A stretch of DNA of 51,801 nucleotides from Psychrobacter nivimaris (lineage in GTDB: Bacteria > Pseudomonadota > Gammaproteobacteria > Pseudomonadales > Moraxellaceae), in the NCBI RefSeq assembly GCF_009812035.1, contig NZ_VZIZ01000024.1, positions 1 to 51,801 of the forward strand. The letters run 5' to 3'. Of this stretch, positions 8,543 through 17,508 are shown one piece after another. The notes under the pieces are model-generated. The model worked only from the letters and a program-made list of their open reading frames with translations. It searched no databases and had not been told where the DNA came from. A program made the position numbers and the translations under genes. The first letter of the stretch is position 1, and every line of letters starts with the position of its first letter.

Positions 8543-9352
8543 TTATGGTTTAAATGCGCTCACTATGAGCACTTCATAGGTCAAATTAACCATGAGCTGT
8601 CCTGTTTCGTCCTTTTCTGAGAATTGCTGCCAATAGTCTGACACAAATTGCTGTAGACGCGATTTTGTCCATAGAAAGGTTTGAGTATTATCTGACGTAA
8701 CCTGAGTTTGATTGGTCGATACGCCGGTGAGTTTCATATGCTTTAAGATAGCGTAGGGGGTTGGAAATGGTAAATCAAAGCGCTGAACTGAGAGTTCGAT
8801 ATTCTCAAAGCCAGCACTATCTAATGCCAATTGCCATTTATCAATATCTGGGTAATGAAGTCCTTGACCAGTAAGAGTTTTAATTTGCAAAAAGTTATTT
8901 GGCGTAAAAGTACTAAAAACTAGCTGTCCTCCAGATTGTAGACGCTGCGCTGATTGCGTGACAAAACTCAACGGATTATCAAACCATTGCACGGCATTGG
9001 CACTAACTATCAAGCTATTATTTTCTGCTAAATCTATCGTTTCAGCATCACCAATCATTACGTTAGCAGTTGGCAGTATTGATTGCAATGTAGCAGTCTG
9101 CTCACTACATAACTCATTAATGATCCAGTGCTCGCTCTGTATATGCTCAGCGAGTAGGCGCGTCATTTGACCTGTACCTGCACCCACTTCTAACACACTG
9201 CTTTGCTTGGTATGAGCAATACTGTCTAATAAATACTGACAAACGGTCTGCTGGATACTGGCATGCTGGTCATAGTCACTTGCATTGGCAAAGTGGCGAG
9301 CGATGGTTTGTTTTCTAACACTGAGGTCATCAACTGTGTCGAATGTTGTCAT
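8543..9352 (-). CDS. bioC: Malonyl-ACP O-methyltransferase BioC
   Basis: A 269-residue SAM-dependent methyltransferase. Motif I is VLEVGAGTGQMTRLL, followed by IINELC (motif II) and SANAVQWFDNP, which is typical of BioC. It methylates malonyl-ACP (or -CoA) so fatty-acid synthesis can make the pimeloyl moiety of biotin. The N-terminal RKQTIARHFANASDYDQHA is also characteristic of BioC. The ATG at 9352 is chosen over a TTG six codons upstream; the ribosome site is weak. It lies 71 bp downstream of bioF on the same strand, consistent with a biotin operon. Other bio genes are absent from this window. Confidence 0.88.
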   Translation of the reverse strand: MTTFDTVDDLSVRKQTIARHFANASDYDQHASIQQTVCQYLLDSIAHTKQSSVLEVGAGTGQMTRLLAEHIQSEHWIINELCSEQTATLQSILPTANVMIGDAETIDLAENNSLIVSANAVQWFDNPLSFVTQSAQRLQSGGQLVFSTFTPNNFLQIKTLTGQGLHYPDIDKWQLALDSAGFENIELSVQRFDLPFPTPYAILKHMKLTGVSTNQTQVTSDNTQTFLWTKSRLQQFVSDYWQQFSEKDETGQLMVNLTYEVLIVSAFKP

Positions 9353-9423
9353 AGGCTTTATTATATCCAAGTGCGCCAGTTATCTATCAATAGTAGAAAT
9401 AAAGTTTGTGTCAAACGATAAAG

Positions 9424-10656
9424 TTACAACTGCTGTATCAGTCGCGCACAGTCTTCGTTAGTCAGTTTGGCATTCATAACTAAACGAATGCGAGCAGTGT
9501 TTGCAGGCACAGTAGGCGGCCTGATAGGTAGCGCGTAAAATCCAGCGGCTTGCAACTTTTGCGCTTTGGCAAGCGTACTCGCATTATCGCCTAATATATA
9601 AGGAACGATAGGGGATTGGTAATATATCTCTTGCAAAGTTGGCGATACACGGTGGCGTGGGTCAATGGCTTGACTAAGCGTAGTAGATAGCTGGGCTAGA
9701 TGCGCACGTTGATCAGTTAAGGTCGGCATTTTTGCTAAGATAAATCGTGTCCATGCGTGATTGATAGGAGGGAGTGCAGTGCTAAAAATCAATGGACGCA
9801 TGGCATTGATCAGCCATTGTTTGACGACTTCATCACACATGATATAAGCACCCATTGAAGCAAATGCTTTACCAAAGGTACCCACCAAGTAGTCAATATC
9901 GGCCAAGGTATGCGTTTCTTCCGCCAACCCTAAACCTGTATCGCCAAGCACTCCAACAGCATGTGCTTCATCGACATACAGCTCAATACGAGCATCTTTG
10001 GATTTTATTTGTACTAGTTGAGGCAAGTCGGCACGGTCACCATCCATACTAAATATACTCTCGGTGACAATGATGATGCGTTCAACCGTCTCGTCTGCTT
10101 GTTCAATAAACTTGGCCAAATGCTCGTAATCGTTGTGACGGTAACGACGATAGGTGACAAGTTTACTTTGGCTCAAGCGCATCCCATCGATAATGCTGGC
10201 ATGTACTAGCTTGTCAGCCAAAATGAGCGTCTTGACTGGCAAAGTTGTTAATGCTGGCAAGTTACCTAGATTGGCATGGTAGCCACTGTTCAACACCAGC
10301 ACCGACTTGGAGTTGGTTGAACTCTGTTTCTCTATGGCGCTTTGATACCAGTTTTGCAGTTCCTCTTCTAGAGCTTCTAACTGTATATCATTGCCTGTGA
10401 GTAGGCGTGAGGAAGTGGCACTCATTTTAGGAGTGTGCGTAGTAGATAGCTGTCCCACTTGAGTAAGAAACTCAGCTTGCATCTCGGTATCGCCGCCTAA
10501 GCCAAGATAATCATTACTCGCAATATTAAGCAGAGCTTTACTATTGCTAATCACATGTCGCCCGTCATGCTTTAGGTTTGGTAATTGACGATACTGCTGC
10601 TTTGCTTTTAAGTCTGCAAGTGTGCTTTGCAAACGCTCAGTGATAGAATTTTGCAT
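9424..10656 (-). CDS. bioF: 8-amino-7-oxononanoate synthase BioF
   Basis: A 410-residue PLP enzyme of the alpha-oxoamine synthase family. It shows NDYLGLGGD near the N-terminus, NSGYHANLGNL, the PLP-contacting YVDEAHAVGVLG, and the Schiff-base lysine in GTFGKAFASMGAYI. It condenses pimeloyl-ACP/CoA with alanine, the first step of the biotin ring pathway. Length is slightly above the usual ~385 because of a polar insertion around residues 110-117 (IEKQSSTNSK). The ATG is preceded by a GAGAG ribosome site. It is the first gene of the bioF-bioC pair; no BirA-type operator was identified upstream. Confidence 0.93.
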   Translation of the reverse strand: MQNSITERLQSTLADLKAKQQYRQLPNLKHDGRHVISNSKALLNIASNDYLGLGGDTEMQAEFLTQVGQLSTTHTPKMSATSSRLLTGNDIQLEALEEELQNWYQSAIEKQSSTNSKSVLVLNSGYHANLGNLPALTTLPVKTLILADKLVHASIIDGMRLSQSKLVTYRRYRHNDYEHLAKFIEQADETVERIIIVTESIFSMDGDRADLPQLVQIKSKDARIELYVDEAHAVGVLGDTGLGLAEETHTLADIDYLVGTFGKAFASMGAYIMCDEVVKQWLINAMRPLIFSTALPPINHAWTRFILAKMPTLTDQRAHLAQLSTTLSQAIDPRHRVSPTLQEIYYQSPIVPYILGDNASTLAKAQKLQAAGFYALPIRPPTVPANTARIRLVMNAKLTNEDCARLIQQL

Positions 10657-10960
10657 TTTTTCTCTCTAATTATTGTTATATCAGCCATATTTAGCCGATT
10701 TATCTAGCAAGAAAACTGTGAAATGAGTACGGATTATTGCATAAACTGGGTGGATGTAACAAAAGGTTTCATATCTAGGCCTTTGTAACCCGAGCACTGA
10801 CAAATGCTTTCAAATCTTAACTCTCATACCATTAAACACTGACAGAGTGTCTGAAATAGTTTGTTACTATGTACCCATCGTTAGCAAACAAGGCGATACG
10901 GCCAAATGGTCAATACAACTAAATAACTTGTTTGTCCAAATTTACTTGAAGGAGCTAATA
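10657..10960. other. Intergenic region between bioF and the outer-membrane protein gene
   Basis: A 304-bp divergent promoter region. It contains a small inverted repeat ACACT-GACAG-AGTGT (10836-10850) and the strong AAGGAG site at 10949-10954. An upstream in-frame extension of the outer-membrane gene is excluded because it would bury the signal peptide. Confidence 0.5.
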
Positions 10961-11500
10961 ATGAAAACTCTACAAAAAACTATACTTGCACTAGCAACTG
11001 GTTCTTTACTTACTGTAGGTGCACAAGCTGCCGTTAATTATGGTAACGGCTATACAGGTCAACCGTATGTTGGTGCTAAGATTGGTCAGTTCGATAATGA
11101 TGTAAGCGGCGACGATCCAACTGCGTATGGTGTGTATGCTGGTTATAACTTCGATCCTAATTTTGGTATGGAAGTTGAATATGTTGGTTCAGATGATGCT
11201 GATCTAGACAATAATGCTGGCGATTATGATACGAAAACTTATGGTGCGTACGGTACTTATCGTTACACGTTCCCAAATACTGCACTGTATGCCAAAGGTA
11301 AGCTTGGTATCGCTAAAACAGAGCTAGAAGCTGATTTTAACGACGGTAGCAGTGATTCAGTGAGTGATACTGGTATTGCTGGTGGCATCGGTCTTGGCTA
11401 TGCGGTGAATCCTAACTTCAATGTTGAAACAGAATATGCCATGATGGATAGTGATGCAGATACTAAGCTGCTTACTGTTGGTGCTAACTTAAAGTTCTAA
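10961..11500 (+). CDS. Small outer-membrane beta-barrel protein (porin/opacity-like)
   Basis: A 179-residue precursor. MKTLQKTILALATGSLLTVGAQA is a signal peptide with cleavage expected after AQA. The mature part alternates aromatic/glycine strands typical of an eight-stranded OmpA/Opa-like barrel (YVGAKIGQF, YGVYAGYNF, GMEVEYVG, YGAYGTYRYTF, LYAKGKLGIAKTE, GIGLGYAV, NVETEYAMM, LLTVGANLKF) and ends in Phe, the usual BAM recognition residue. Acidic Asp/Asn-rich loops could bind cations. AAGGAG six bases before the ATG fixes the start. It stands alone with its own terminator. The precise function is unknown; such barrels often have structural or adhesion roles. Confidence 0.85.
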   Translation: MKTLQKTILALATGSLLTVGAQAAVNYGNGYTGQPYVGAKIGQFDNDVSGDDPTAYGVYAGYNFDPNFGMEVEYVGSDDADLDNNAGDYDTKTYGAYGTYRYTFPNTALYAKGKLGIAKTELEADFNDGSSDSVSDTGIAGGIGLGYAVNPNFNVETEYAMMDSDADTKLLTVGANLKF

Positions 11501-11541
11501 TTATTTAGAAAACAAGCTTTTAGCAAACAGCTATAATAAAG

Positions 11542-11570
11542 AAACGATCACTTTAAGTGGTCGTTTTTTT
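11542..11570 (+). terminator. Rho-independent terminator
   Basis: Stem AACGATCACTT / AAGTGGTCGTT with essentially no loop beyond the central bases, followed by eight T. It closes the outer-membrane protein transcript. Confidence 0.88.
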
Positions 11571-11729
11571 TCGCTTAAAATTTATGTTAAGGCCTTTAAG
11601 TTAGTAATTTATAAGCATCCAATAAGTAATATATCATTATCGTTAAAGCGTTGTTATCCTTAAAAATGTGCTACATTAAAAACTGGAATGATAAAGATAG
11701 GAATGGTGGCAAGGATGGAGATACTTTGG

Positions 11730-12209
11730 ATGATTGAACCTTGGCATTGGTTAGTACTGGGCTTCTTATTACTAATCGTTGAGATGTTTGTACCGACGTT
11801 TGCCAGTCTGTGGTTTGGTGCCGCTGCCATCATCGTTGCAGCGCTATCATGGCTGTTGCCTATTTCTGTCTCTGTTCAGATTATTGTCTGGTTAGTGCTC
11901 TCTGCTGTGTTTTTGGTGGCTTGGTTCAAGTTTATCAAACCGTTGTCCGTAGATCGTACCAAAGCTGGGCTAGGCGGTAGTGTCATAGTTGGTGAAGTCG
12001 GCATGATTATCGTGTCACCGCAGCTAGATAAAGCTGGAACGGTTAGATTTAGTGTTCCTATCGTTGGTGCGGCTGAATGGATGTGCCGTACGAGAGGGGA
12101 GCAGGTAGCAATCGGCGATAGAGTGGTAGTGACTGATATTGTTGGTAATGAGCTGATTGTGAGCAGTACGAAAGCGCAGGCAGCGATGCATAAAAGTATG
12201 CAGGTATAA
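11730..12209 (+). CDS. NfeD-family membrane protein (partner of SPFH protein)
   Basis: About 160 residues. Two or three N-terminal membrane helices (WHWLVLGFLLLIVEMFVPTF is typical of NfeD) are followed by a C-terminal OB-fold-like domain (GEVGMIIVSPQLDKAGTVRF, then GDRVVVTDIVGNELIV). NfeD proteins pair with stomatin/flotillin-type SPFH proteins in membrane quality control. The next gene, 16 bp downstream, is exactly such a protein, as in E. coli ybbK-qmcA. Several in-frame ATGs exist (11688, 11703, 11715, 11730); the last has GGAG 9 bases upstream and fits family length, so it is preferred with reservation. Confidence 0.85.
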   Translation: MIEPWHWLVLGFLLLIVEMFVPTFASLWFGAAAIIVAALSWLLPISVSVQIIVWLVLSAVFLVAWFKFIKPLSVDRTKAGLGGSVIVGEVGMIIVSPQLDKAGTVRFSVPIVGAAEWMCRTRGEQVAIGDRVVVTDIVGNELIVSSTKAQAAMHKSMQV

Positions 12210-12225
12210 TAATAAGGGATGAGTT

Positions 12226-13086
12226 ATGGAAAGCTTTAGTATTGTCATGGTGGTATTGATTGCACTGGTGGTATTCACCGTGTTTAAAGGCGTACGTATT
12301 GTACCGCAAGGTTATAAATGGGTGGTGCAGAGACTGGGTAAGTATAGCCAAACGCTAGAGCCTGGACTCAACCTCATCATCCCTTATGTAGATGATGTGG
12401 CTTATAAAGTAACGACTAAGGACATCGTACTCGATATCCCGTCACAAGAAGTCATTACTCGTGACAACGTCGTTATTATTGCAAATGCTGTCGCTTATAT
12501 TAATATCGTGCGTCCTGATAAGGCGGTCTATGGTATCGAAGATTATGAGTACGGTATCCGTAATCTAGTACAGACGTCATTGCGTTCGATCATTGGTGAG
12601 ATGGATCTTGATAGTGCATTGTCCAGTCGTGACGAGATCAAAACCAAGCTAAAACATGCAATTTCAGAAGATATTGCGGATTGGGGTATTACCCTTAAGA
12701 CAGTAGAGATTCAAGATATTAATCCTTCGCAGACCATGCAAGCATCCATGGAAGAGCAGGCAGCGGCAGAACGTTTGCGCCGTGCGACCGTGACCCGTGC
12801 TGATGGTCAAAAGCAAGCTGCTATCTTAGAAGCGGATGGTCGCTTGGAAGCTTCACGCCGTGATGCTGAAGCGCAGGTGGTACTAGCCAGAGGTTCTGAA
12901 GAGTCGATTCGTTTGATTACTAGTGCGATGGGCGAGGAAGAGATGCCGATCGTATACTTGCTGGGTGAACAGTATATCAAAGCGATACGAGAGTTGGCTG
13001 AATCTGATAACTCCAAAATGGTGGTATTACCAGCAGATATCTTAAGCACTGTAAAAGGTATGGTCGGTGATAAATTAAAAGTGTAA
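12226..13086 (+). CDS. qmcA: SPFH/band 7 membrane protein (QmcA/stomatin-like)
   Basis: A 286-residue protein with one N-terminal membrane helix (IVMVVLIALVVFTVF). The SPFH domain contains VPQGYKWVVQRLGKY, LEPGLNLIIPYVD, and TTKDIVLDIPSQEVITRDNV. A coiled-coil region rich in Glu/Ala/Arg follows (EEQAAAERLRRATVTRADG). This is the QmcA/stomatin type, which forms large membrane-attached cages and modulates FtsH-type proteolysis. It is the second gene of an nfeD-qmcA operon, with an AGGGATGAG ribosome region before the ATG and a terminator downstream. Relative to E. coli QmcA (~305 residues) the C-terminus is slightly short. Confidence 0.9.
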   Translation: MESFSIVMVVLIALVVFTVFKGVRIVPQGYKWVVQRLGKYSQTLEPGLNLIIPYVDDVAYKVTTKDIVLDIPSQEVITRDNVVIIANAVAYINIVRPDKAVYGIEDYEYGIRNLVQTSLRSIIGEMDLDSALSSRDEIKTKLKHAISEDIADWGITLKTVEIQDINPSQTMQASMEEQAAAERLRRATVTRADGQKQAAILEADGRLEASRRDAEAQVVLARGSEESIRLITSAMGEEEMPIVYLLGEQYIKAIRELAESDNSKMVVLPADILSTVKGMVGDKLKV

Positions 13087-13103
13087 AAAGTCATAGCAAT
13101 ATT

Positions 13104-13132
13104 AAAAAAAGACCTCGCTTGAGGTCTTTTTT
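13104..13132 (+). terminator. Rho-independent terminator between qmcA and hemN
   Basis: AAAAAGACCTC-GCTT-GAGGTCTTTTTT, a perfect stem with T-runs on both strands. It lies between convergent genes and can serve both. Confidence 0.9.
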
Positions 13133-13164
13133 ATGTGTATTAATTGGACTAAAGTTTCGCTAGC

Positions 13165-14721
13165 TTAGATAACTTTTGAAAAGCGGTTTTGATGTTTTTT
13201 GTCCAAGTATTCATCAAATACCATAGCGACGTTGCGACCAAGCAAGCGACCTCTGGGTAAGACGCGAATACCTGCTGCATCCATATCTATCAATCTGTCG
13301 TCTTGCATAGCGCCCAACTGCTGAATCTCACTAATAAAATAGGTGATGGCATCGATACCAAATTTTTGATTCACATCTTTAAAATCGAGATAGTCATGAC
13401 ATAGTAAGTTCATGATGACATATTCACGCAAGCGGTCTTTGATAGAGGTTTTTATATACTTTACTGCAGGCATGACAGTCGGATTGATTTTCGTCATATC
13501 AATCTTGGCTTGATAGTTCTGTAGATCAGTATCGTTCTGCAAAATATAGCGCGTATTGGCATTAGAAATCTGACTGATTGATGAGACACCAAAGCCTAAT
13601 AAGTCACAATCACCCATGATGGTGTAACCCTGAAAGTTACGATGTAATTTACCTTCGCGCTGGGCGATAGCCAACTCGTCATCAGGTTTGGCAAAATGAT
13701 CGATACCGATATATTGATAGCCGGCTTCGGTCAATGTATTGACAGTACTGCCGAGCATCGTCAGTTTGGTAGCTGGGCTTGGCAAGTCTTCATCTTTTAT
13801 CTGACGCTGAGCTTTAAATCGCTCAGGCAAATGCGCATAGTTAAAGACCGACAGGCGATCTGGCGACATCTCGATGATACGATTTACGGTTTTGTCCAAA
13901 GTATCAGGCGTTTGATGCGGTAAACCATAAATCAAATCAATATTGATAGAGCGAAAACCAAGCTCACGTGCTTCTATTAGCACGCTTTCAATAAGCTCTG
14001 CTGAATGCACACGATTAACGGCAATTTGCACAGTTTCATCCAAGTCCTGCACACCTAAGCTAATACGGTTGAAACCGAGATTACGCAGTATCTTCAGGGT
14101 GTTTTTACTCAGCTCGCGAGGGTCAATTTCGATAGAATAGTCACCTTCATCTTCTGGCAAAAACTCAAACTGAGCCTGTAAAAACTCCCACAACTGCACC
14201 ATCTCTTCGTCACGCAAAAACGTTGGTGTACCACCGCCCAGATGTAGCTGTTTGACCAATGGTTTGTCGCTGCCTTCTGGCGTAGATAACAGGCGGCGCT
14301 TATGCGTAATTTCAGCGATTAAATACTGCAAGTAATCGCCAGAATCGCTATTTTTTTTGGTAATAATCTTATTACAAGCACAGTAGTAGCAAAGGTGGCG
14401 ACAAAACGGAATATGAAAATATAGCGATAAGGGAGCACGCGCTTCACGATTCTGTAGGATTTTTGTCTCAAGACCGATATTCTCGAAGCTATCCGGTATT
14501 GGAGTAAATTCTAAAGCAGTCGGATAAGAGGTATAACGTGGCCCTGAGCGATTGTACTTATTGATGATTGCCTCATCAAATGCTGGTAGCTGCTTGCTAG
14601 TAATGCTGCCGCGTGTACTGGCATAAGGGTTGTCAGGTTGCATAACAGGGCGCACAGTCGTGGGCGGCTCGTCCGCACGGTTGTAAGGCTGCTGAGTGTT
14701 CTGTTCTGAATAGTCTGTCAT
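13165..14721 (-). CDS. hemN: Oxygen-independent coproporphyrinogen III oxidase HemN
   Basis: A 518-residue radical-SAM enzyme converting coproporphyrinogen III to protoporphyrinogen IX without oxygen. YNRSGPRYTSYPTALEF near residue 55 and FHIPFCRHLCYYCACNKI hold the CX3CX2CXC cysteines that ligate the 4Fe-4S cluster. LHLGGGTPTFL, SIEIDPREL and GFNRISLGVQD follow, and the C-terminal HemN domain includes RGRLLGRNVAMVFD. GAGGAA upstream supports the ATG. Compared with E. coli HemN (457 residues) it has a roughly 45-residue polar N-terminal extension of low complexity. True HemN rather than HemW is indicated by the CXC cysteine and length. Confidence 0.95.
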   Translation of the reverse strand: MTDYSEQNTQQPYNRADEPPTTVRPVMQPDNPYASTRGSITSKQLPAFDEAIINKYNRSGPRYTSYPTALEFTPIPDSFENIGLETKILQNREARAPLSLYFHIPFCRHLCYYCACNKIITKKNSDSGDYLQYLIAEITHKRRLLSTPEGSDKPLVKQLHLGGGTPTFLRDEEMVQLWEFLQAQFEFLPEDEGDYSIEIDPRELSKNTLKILRNLGFNRISLGVQDLDETVQIAVNRVHSAELIESVLIEARELGFRSINIDLIYGLPHQTPDTLDKTVNRIIEMSPDRLSVFNYAHLPERFKAQRQIKDEDLPSPATKLTMLGSTVNTLTEAGYQYIGIDHFAKPDDELAIAQREGKLHRNFQGYTIMGDCDLLGFGVSSISQISNANTRYILQNDTDLQNYQAKIDMTKINPTVMPAVKYIKTSIKDRLREYVIMNLLCHDYLDFKDVNQKFGIDAITYFISEIQQLGAMQDDRLIDMDAAGIRVLPRGRLLGRNVAMVFDEYLDKKHQNRFSKVI

Positions 14722-15073
14722 GCGATATTCCTCGTTTTTACTCTAGATACTGCTGGTTTTTACATTATCAAAGTTTTCGGATTTGGTATTTGTTTTTCAG
14801 TTTTATGACTGATTGATAATAAATTTTGAATACTTCATCGGCAGCAGTATGTATCGCTAAATTTATAGTAGGTAGTATAACAAATCCTTGTTAGCAGTGG
14901 GGTGGTCGGCGAGTATTCTTAAATATTAAAATAGAGCTATCATTTACACATAAAAACCTCAGAACGAGGCTGAGGTTTTGGTGATTCTCTTTACACCAGC
15001 AATAAGACACGACGTTTGCGCGTTGATAAATAATACTTTATTATCAATGACACTCTGTATTAGGAAGATGCTG
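14722..15073. other. Divergent hemN/comM intergenic region with hairpin
   Basis: About 350 bp. A hairpin AAAACCTCA...TGAGGTTTT spans 14953-14979, between the divergently transcribed hemN and comM. It is terminator-like with four to five T on each side, yet lies upstream of both genes, so an attenuator-like or boundary role is possible. An in-frame extension of comM across this region is not supported. No operator was recognised. Confidence 0.5.
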
Positions 15074-16657
15074 ATGTCGTTTGCCCAAGTCTATACCCGT
15101 TCGGTGGTTGGTCTGCATGCTCCCAAGGTCATCATTGAGGTGCATCTATCGCAAGGACTGCCTGCATTGACCATCGTTGGGCTACCTGAGGCCGCCGTGC
15201 GTGAGAGTAAAGACAGGGTGCGCTCCGCCATTCTCAATTCAGGTTTCCAGTTTCCTAATCGCCGCCTCACGATCAATTTAGCCCCTGCTGACTTGCCTAA
15301 AGATGGCGCGCGTTTAGACTTACCAATTGCTATCGGCATACTGGCAGCAAGCGGACAGCTTGAGCCAGAGGTGCTATCAGGATTTGAGTTTATTGGAGAG
15401 TTAGCGCTCAATGGCCAGTTGCGACAAGTAACGGGTAGTTTGGCAGTCGCACGAGCAATCAAAGCTGAGAAGTTGGCATTAGCATTGTCGAAGGTAGTAG
15501 CAGCGAGTGACCAAGAGCAAAATAATTCAGATACCTCGCCGCCGACAACACCGCAACTGATCGTTCCGATTGATAATGGTCGTGAGGCCAGCCGCGTTGA
15601 TGGCGTAACGATACTAGCTGCTCAGAGTCTAAAAGCAGTTTGTGACCATCTGCAGTCACTCGTTAACCCAAGCGCAAGCTATGAGAGTTTGTCAGTGGTG
15701 CAGCCTAGTCCTGCACAGCAGCATGTTGACTATCAAGTAGATTTAGCTGATGTCAAAGGACAGCACCATGCTCGGCGCGCGTTAGAGATTGCCGCCGCTG
15801 GTGGTCATTCATTGTTATTTACAGGGCCACCGGGTTCTGGCAAGACGCTTATGGCGTCACGATTGCCAACGATATTGCCAGACTTAAGTGATGAGGATGC
15901 GCTAGAGGTTGCCAGTACCTATTCGGTGGCAGACAGCGATTATGACTATGGGACACGGCCATTTAGACAAGTCCACCATACGATATCAGCTGTAGCATTA
16001 GTTGGTGGTGGTTCACGACCAAAACCGGGTGAAATCACACTTGCTAATAAAGGCGTGTTGTTTTTAGATGAGTTACCTGAGTTTGATCGGAGTGTGTTGG
16101 AAGTATTGCGTCAACCGCTAGAAGCTAAGCAAATCACTATTAGCCGCGCTAACTCTCAAATGACCTTTCCGGCGAATTTTCAACTGGTCGCTGCGATGAA
16201 TCCTTGCCCATGTGGCTATGATGGCGATACATCAGGACGTTGTCGCTGTCGACCTGAGCAGATCAAACGCTATCAAGACAAACTATCTGGACCTCTCTTA
16301 GATCGTATTGATTTGCATATCACCGTGCCTGCGTTACCGATTGCCGATCTGCAAAATAGTCAGGTAGGCGAAACTTCCAAGCAAGTACGGGCTCGCGTAG
16401 TGGTCGCACATCAGCATCAAATGCAACGACAGCAAAAGGTTAATAATGAGCTTAGCCCTAGCGAAATCGATGAATATATCCAGCTAGGCGACAATGAAAA
16501 GCAGTTATTGCAACTTGCTCAGCAGCGTCTAAATTTATCAGCGCGTGGCTACCACCGAGTATTACGGGTGGCGCGTACAATCGCGGATTTAGCTAATAGT
16601 ACGGATATCAACAGCGCCCACGTATCTGAGGCGCTGAGCTATCGCAGCAAAGCGTAA
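15074..16657 (+). CDS. comM: YifB-family Mg-chelatase-like AAA+ ATPase ComM
   Basis: A 527-residue protein. The N-terminal ChlI-like domain begins MSFAQVYTRSVVGLHAPKV. The AAA+ core has Walker A GPPGSGKT (about residue 251) and Walker B GVLFLDELPEF. Then comes MNPCPCGYDGD...CRCRPEQ, a conserved cysteine cluster, and the C-terminal Mg_chelatase_C helix bundle. ComM is a ring helicase that promotes branch migration during natural transformation. AGGAAG six bases before the ATG at 15074 sets the start. A Gln/Asn/Ser/Thr-rich linker (about 145-160) enlarges it slightly over the usual ~500. In Acinetobacter baumannii comM is the AbaR-island target; this copy is uninterrupted. Confidence 0.93.
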   Translation: MSFAQVYTRSVVGLHAPKVIIEVHLSQGLPALTIVGLPEAAVRESKDRVRSAILNSGFQFPNRRLTINLAPADLPKDGARLDLPIAIGILAASGQLEPEVLSGFEFIGELALNGQLRQVTGSLAVARAIKAEKLALALSKVVAASDQEQNNSDTSPPTTPQLIVPIDNGREASRVDGVTILAAQSLKAVCDHLQSLVNPSASYESLSVVQPSPAQQHVDYQVDLADVKGQHHARRALEIAAAGGHSLLFTGPPGSGKTLMASRLPTILPDLSDEDALEVASTYSVADSDYDYGTRPFRQVHHTISAVALVGGGSRPKPGEITLANKGVLFLDELPEFDRSVLEVLRQPLEAKQITISRANSQMTFPANFQLVAAMNPCPCGYDGDTSGRCRCRPEQIKRYQDKLSGPLLDRIDLHITVPALPIADLQNSQVGETSKQVRARVVVAHQHQMQRQQKVNNELSPSEIDEYIQLGDNEKQLLQLAQQRLNLSARGYHRVLRVARTIADLANSTDINSAHVSEALSYRSKA

Positions 16658-16707
16658 TCTCTGTTTAAACAAGTTACACTATGATGATTTGATAGGTTCT
16701 TTATAGA

Positions 16708-17391
16708 CTAAGCTCTATCTTTCATAATCCAAGCAACCAAGTCAGCAAAGTGGTCAAAGGCTTCAGTCGGATTTAATTCGCGAATATCTTGCCCATAGTT
16801 GTAGCCATAAGACAGGCCGAGCGTGTCCATATTGGCGTTCTGTCCAGCCAACATATCGTTCCTAGAGTCTCCAATCATAACTGCTTGCTCGACACTGATA
16901 TTGAGAGTCTCACAGACGTGTAGTAGGGGCGTTGGGTCTGGTTTTTTGACAGGCAAACTGTCGCCGCCCATCACTTCACTAAATAAATCTTGCCAGCCAA
17001 ACGACTGCAATATCTTCGGTACAAATCGAATGGGTTTATTAGTGACTAAAGCAAGTGTATAGCCAGCTGCGTGCAACTTTTTGAGTCCGTCATCGACATC
17101 TGGGTAGGCAACGGTTTTGCTACCACTAAGGTTTTGATAAGCCTCAAAAAATATTTGCTCTGCATGATCGGCCTCTTCAACCGTTAGTTCACCATCTGCT
17201 ACTTCTACCTTGCCAACCAAAGCGCGCTCTACGAGCAGTCGCGAACCATTTCCTATCCAGTTACGTATCGTCTCGATAGGGTAAGTGTCTTTACCCAATG
17301 TGGTTAGCATGGCGTTGGTTGCGTCGGCCAAATCAGGTACGCTATCAATGAGCGTGCCATCAAAATCAAAAATTAAAAGCTGCTTATTCAT
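16708..17391 (-). CDS. gph: Phosphoglycolate phosphatase (HAD superfamily)
   Basis: A 227-residue HAD hydrolase. Motif I is FDFDGTLIDS near the N-terminus, motif II is ALVTNKP, the lysine is in VKKPDPTPL, and motif IV is VMIGDSRNDMLAGQNA. The helical cap is of the Gph/PGP subclass. It removes phosphate from 2-phosphoglycolate formed during repair of oxidised DNA ends. GAGGAA six bases upstream supports the ATG. It is convergent with comM. Closely related HADs act on other small phosphoesters, but sequence and length fit Gph well. Confidence 0.88.
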   Translation of the reverse strand: MNKQLLIFDFDGTLIDSVPDLADATNAMLTTLGKDTYPIETIRNWIGNGSRLLVERALVGKVEVADGELTVEEADHAEQIFFEAYQNLSGSKTVAYPDVDDGLKKLHAAGYTLALVTNKPIRFVPKILQSFGWQDLFSEVMGGDSLPVKKPDPTPLLHVCETLNISVEQAVMIGDSRNDMLAGQNANMDTLGLSYGYNYGQDIRELNPTEAFDHFADLVAWIMKDRA

Positions 17392-17508
17392 TGTTCCTCA
17401 CTGTTAAAAATCGTTATATTTATTATATTGAGCATACCTTAGCACAGTAGTATTTCGAGACCAGTCACTTTAGTTACCTGTTGTGCTGAATGTCTTGAGT
17501 ATTAGCAA

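Noticed and set aside
12024..12351. Minus-strand frames across the nfeD-qmcA junction
   Set aside because: Overlap two well-supported genes; His/Tyr-rich content typical of shadow frames.
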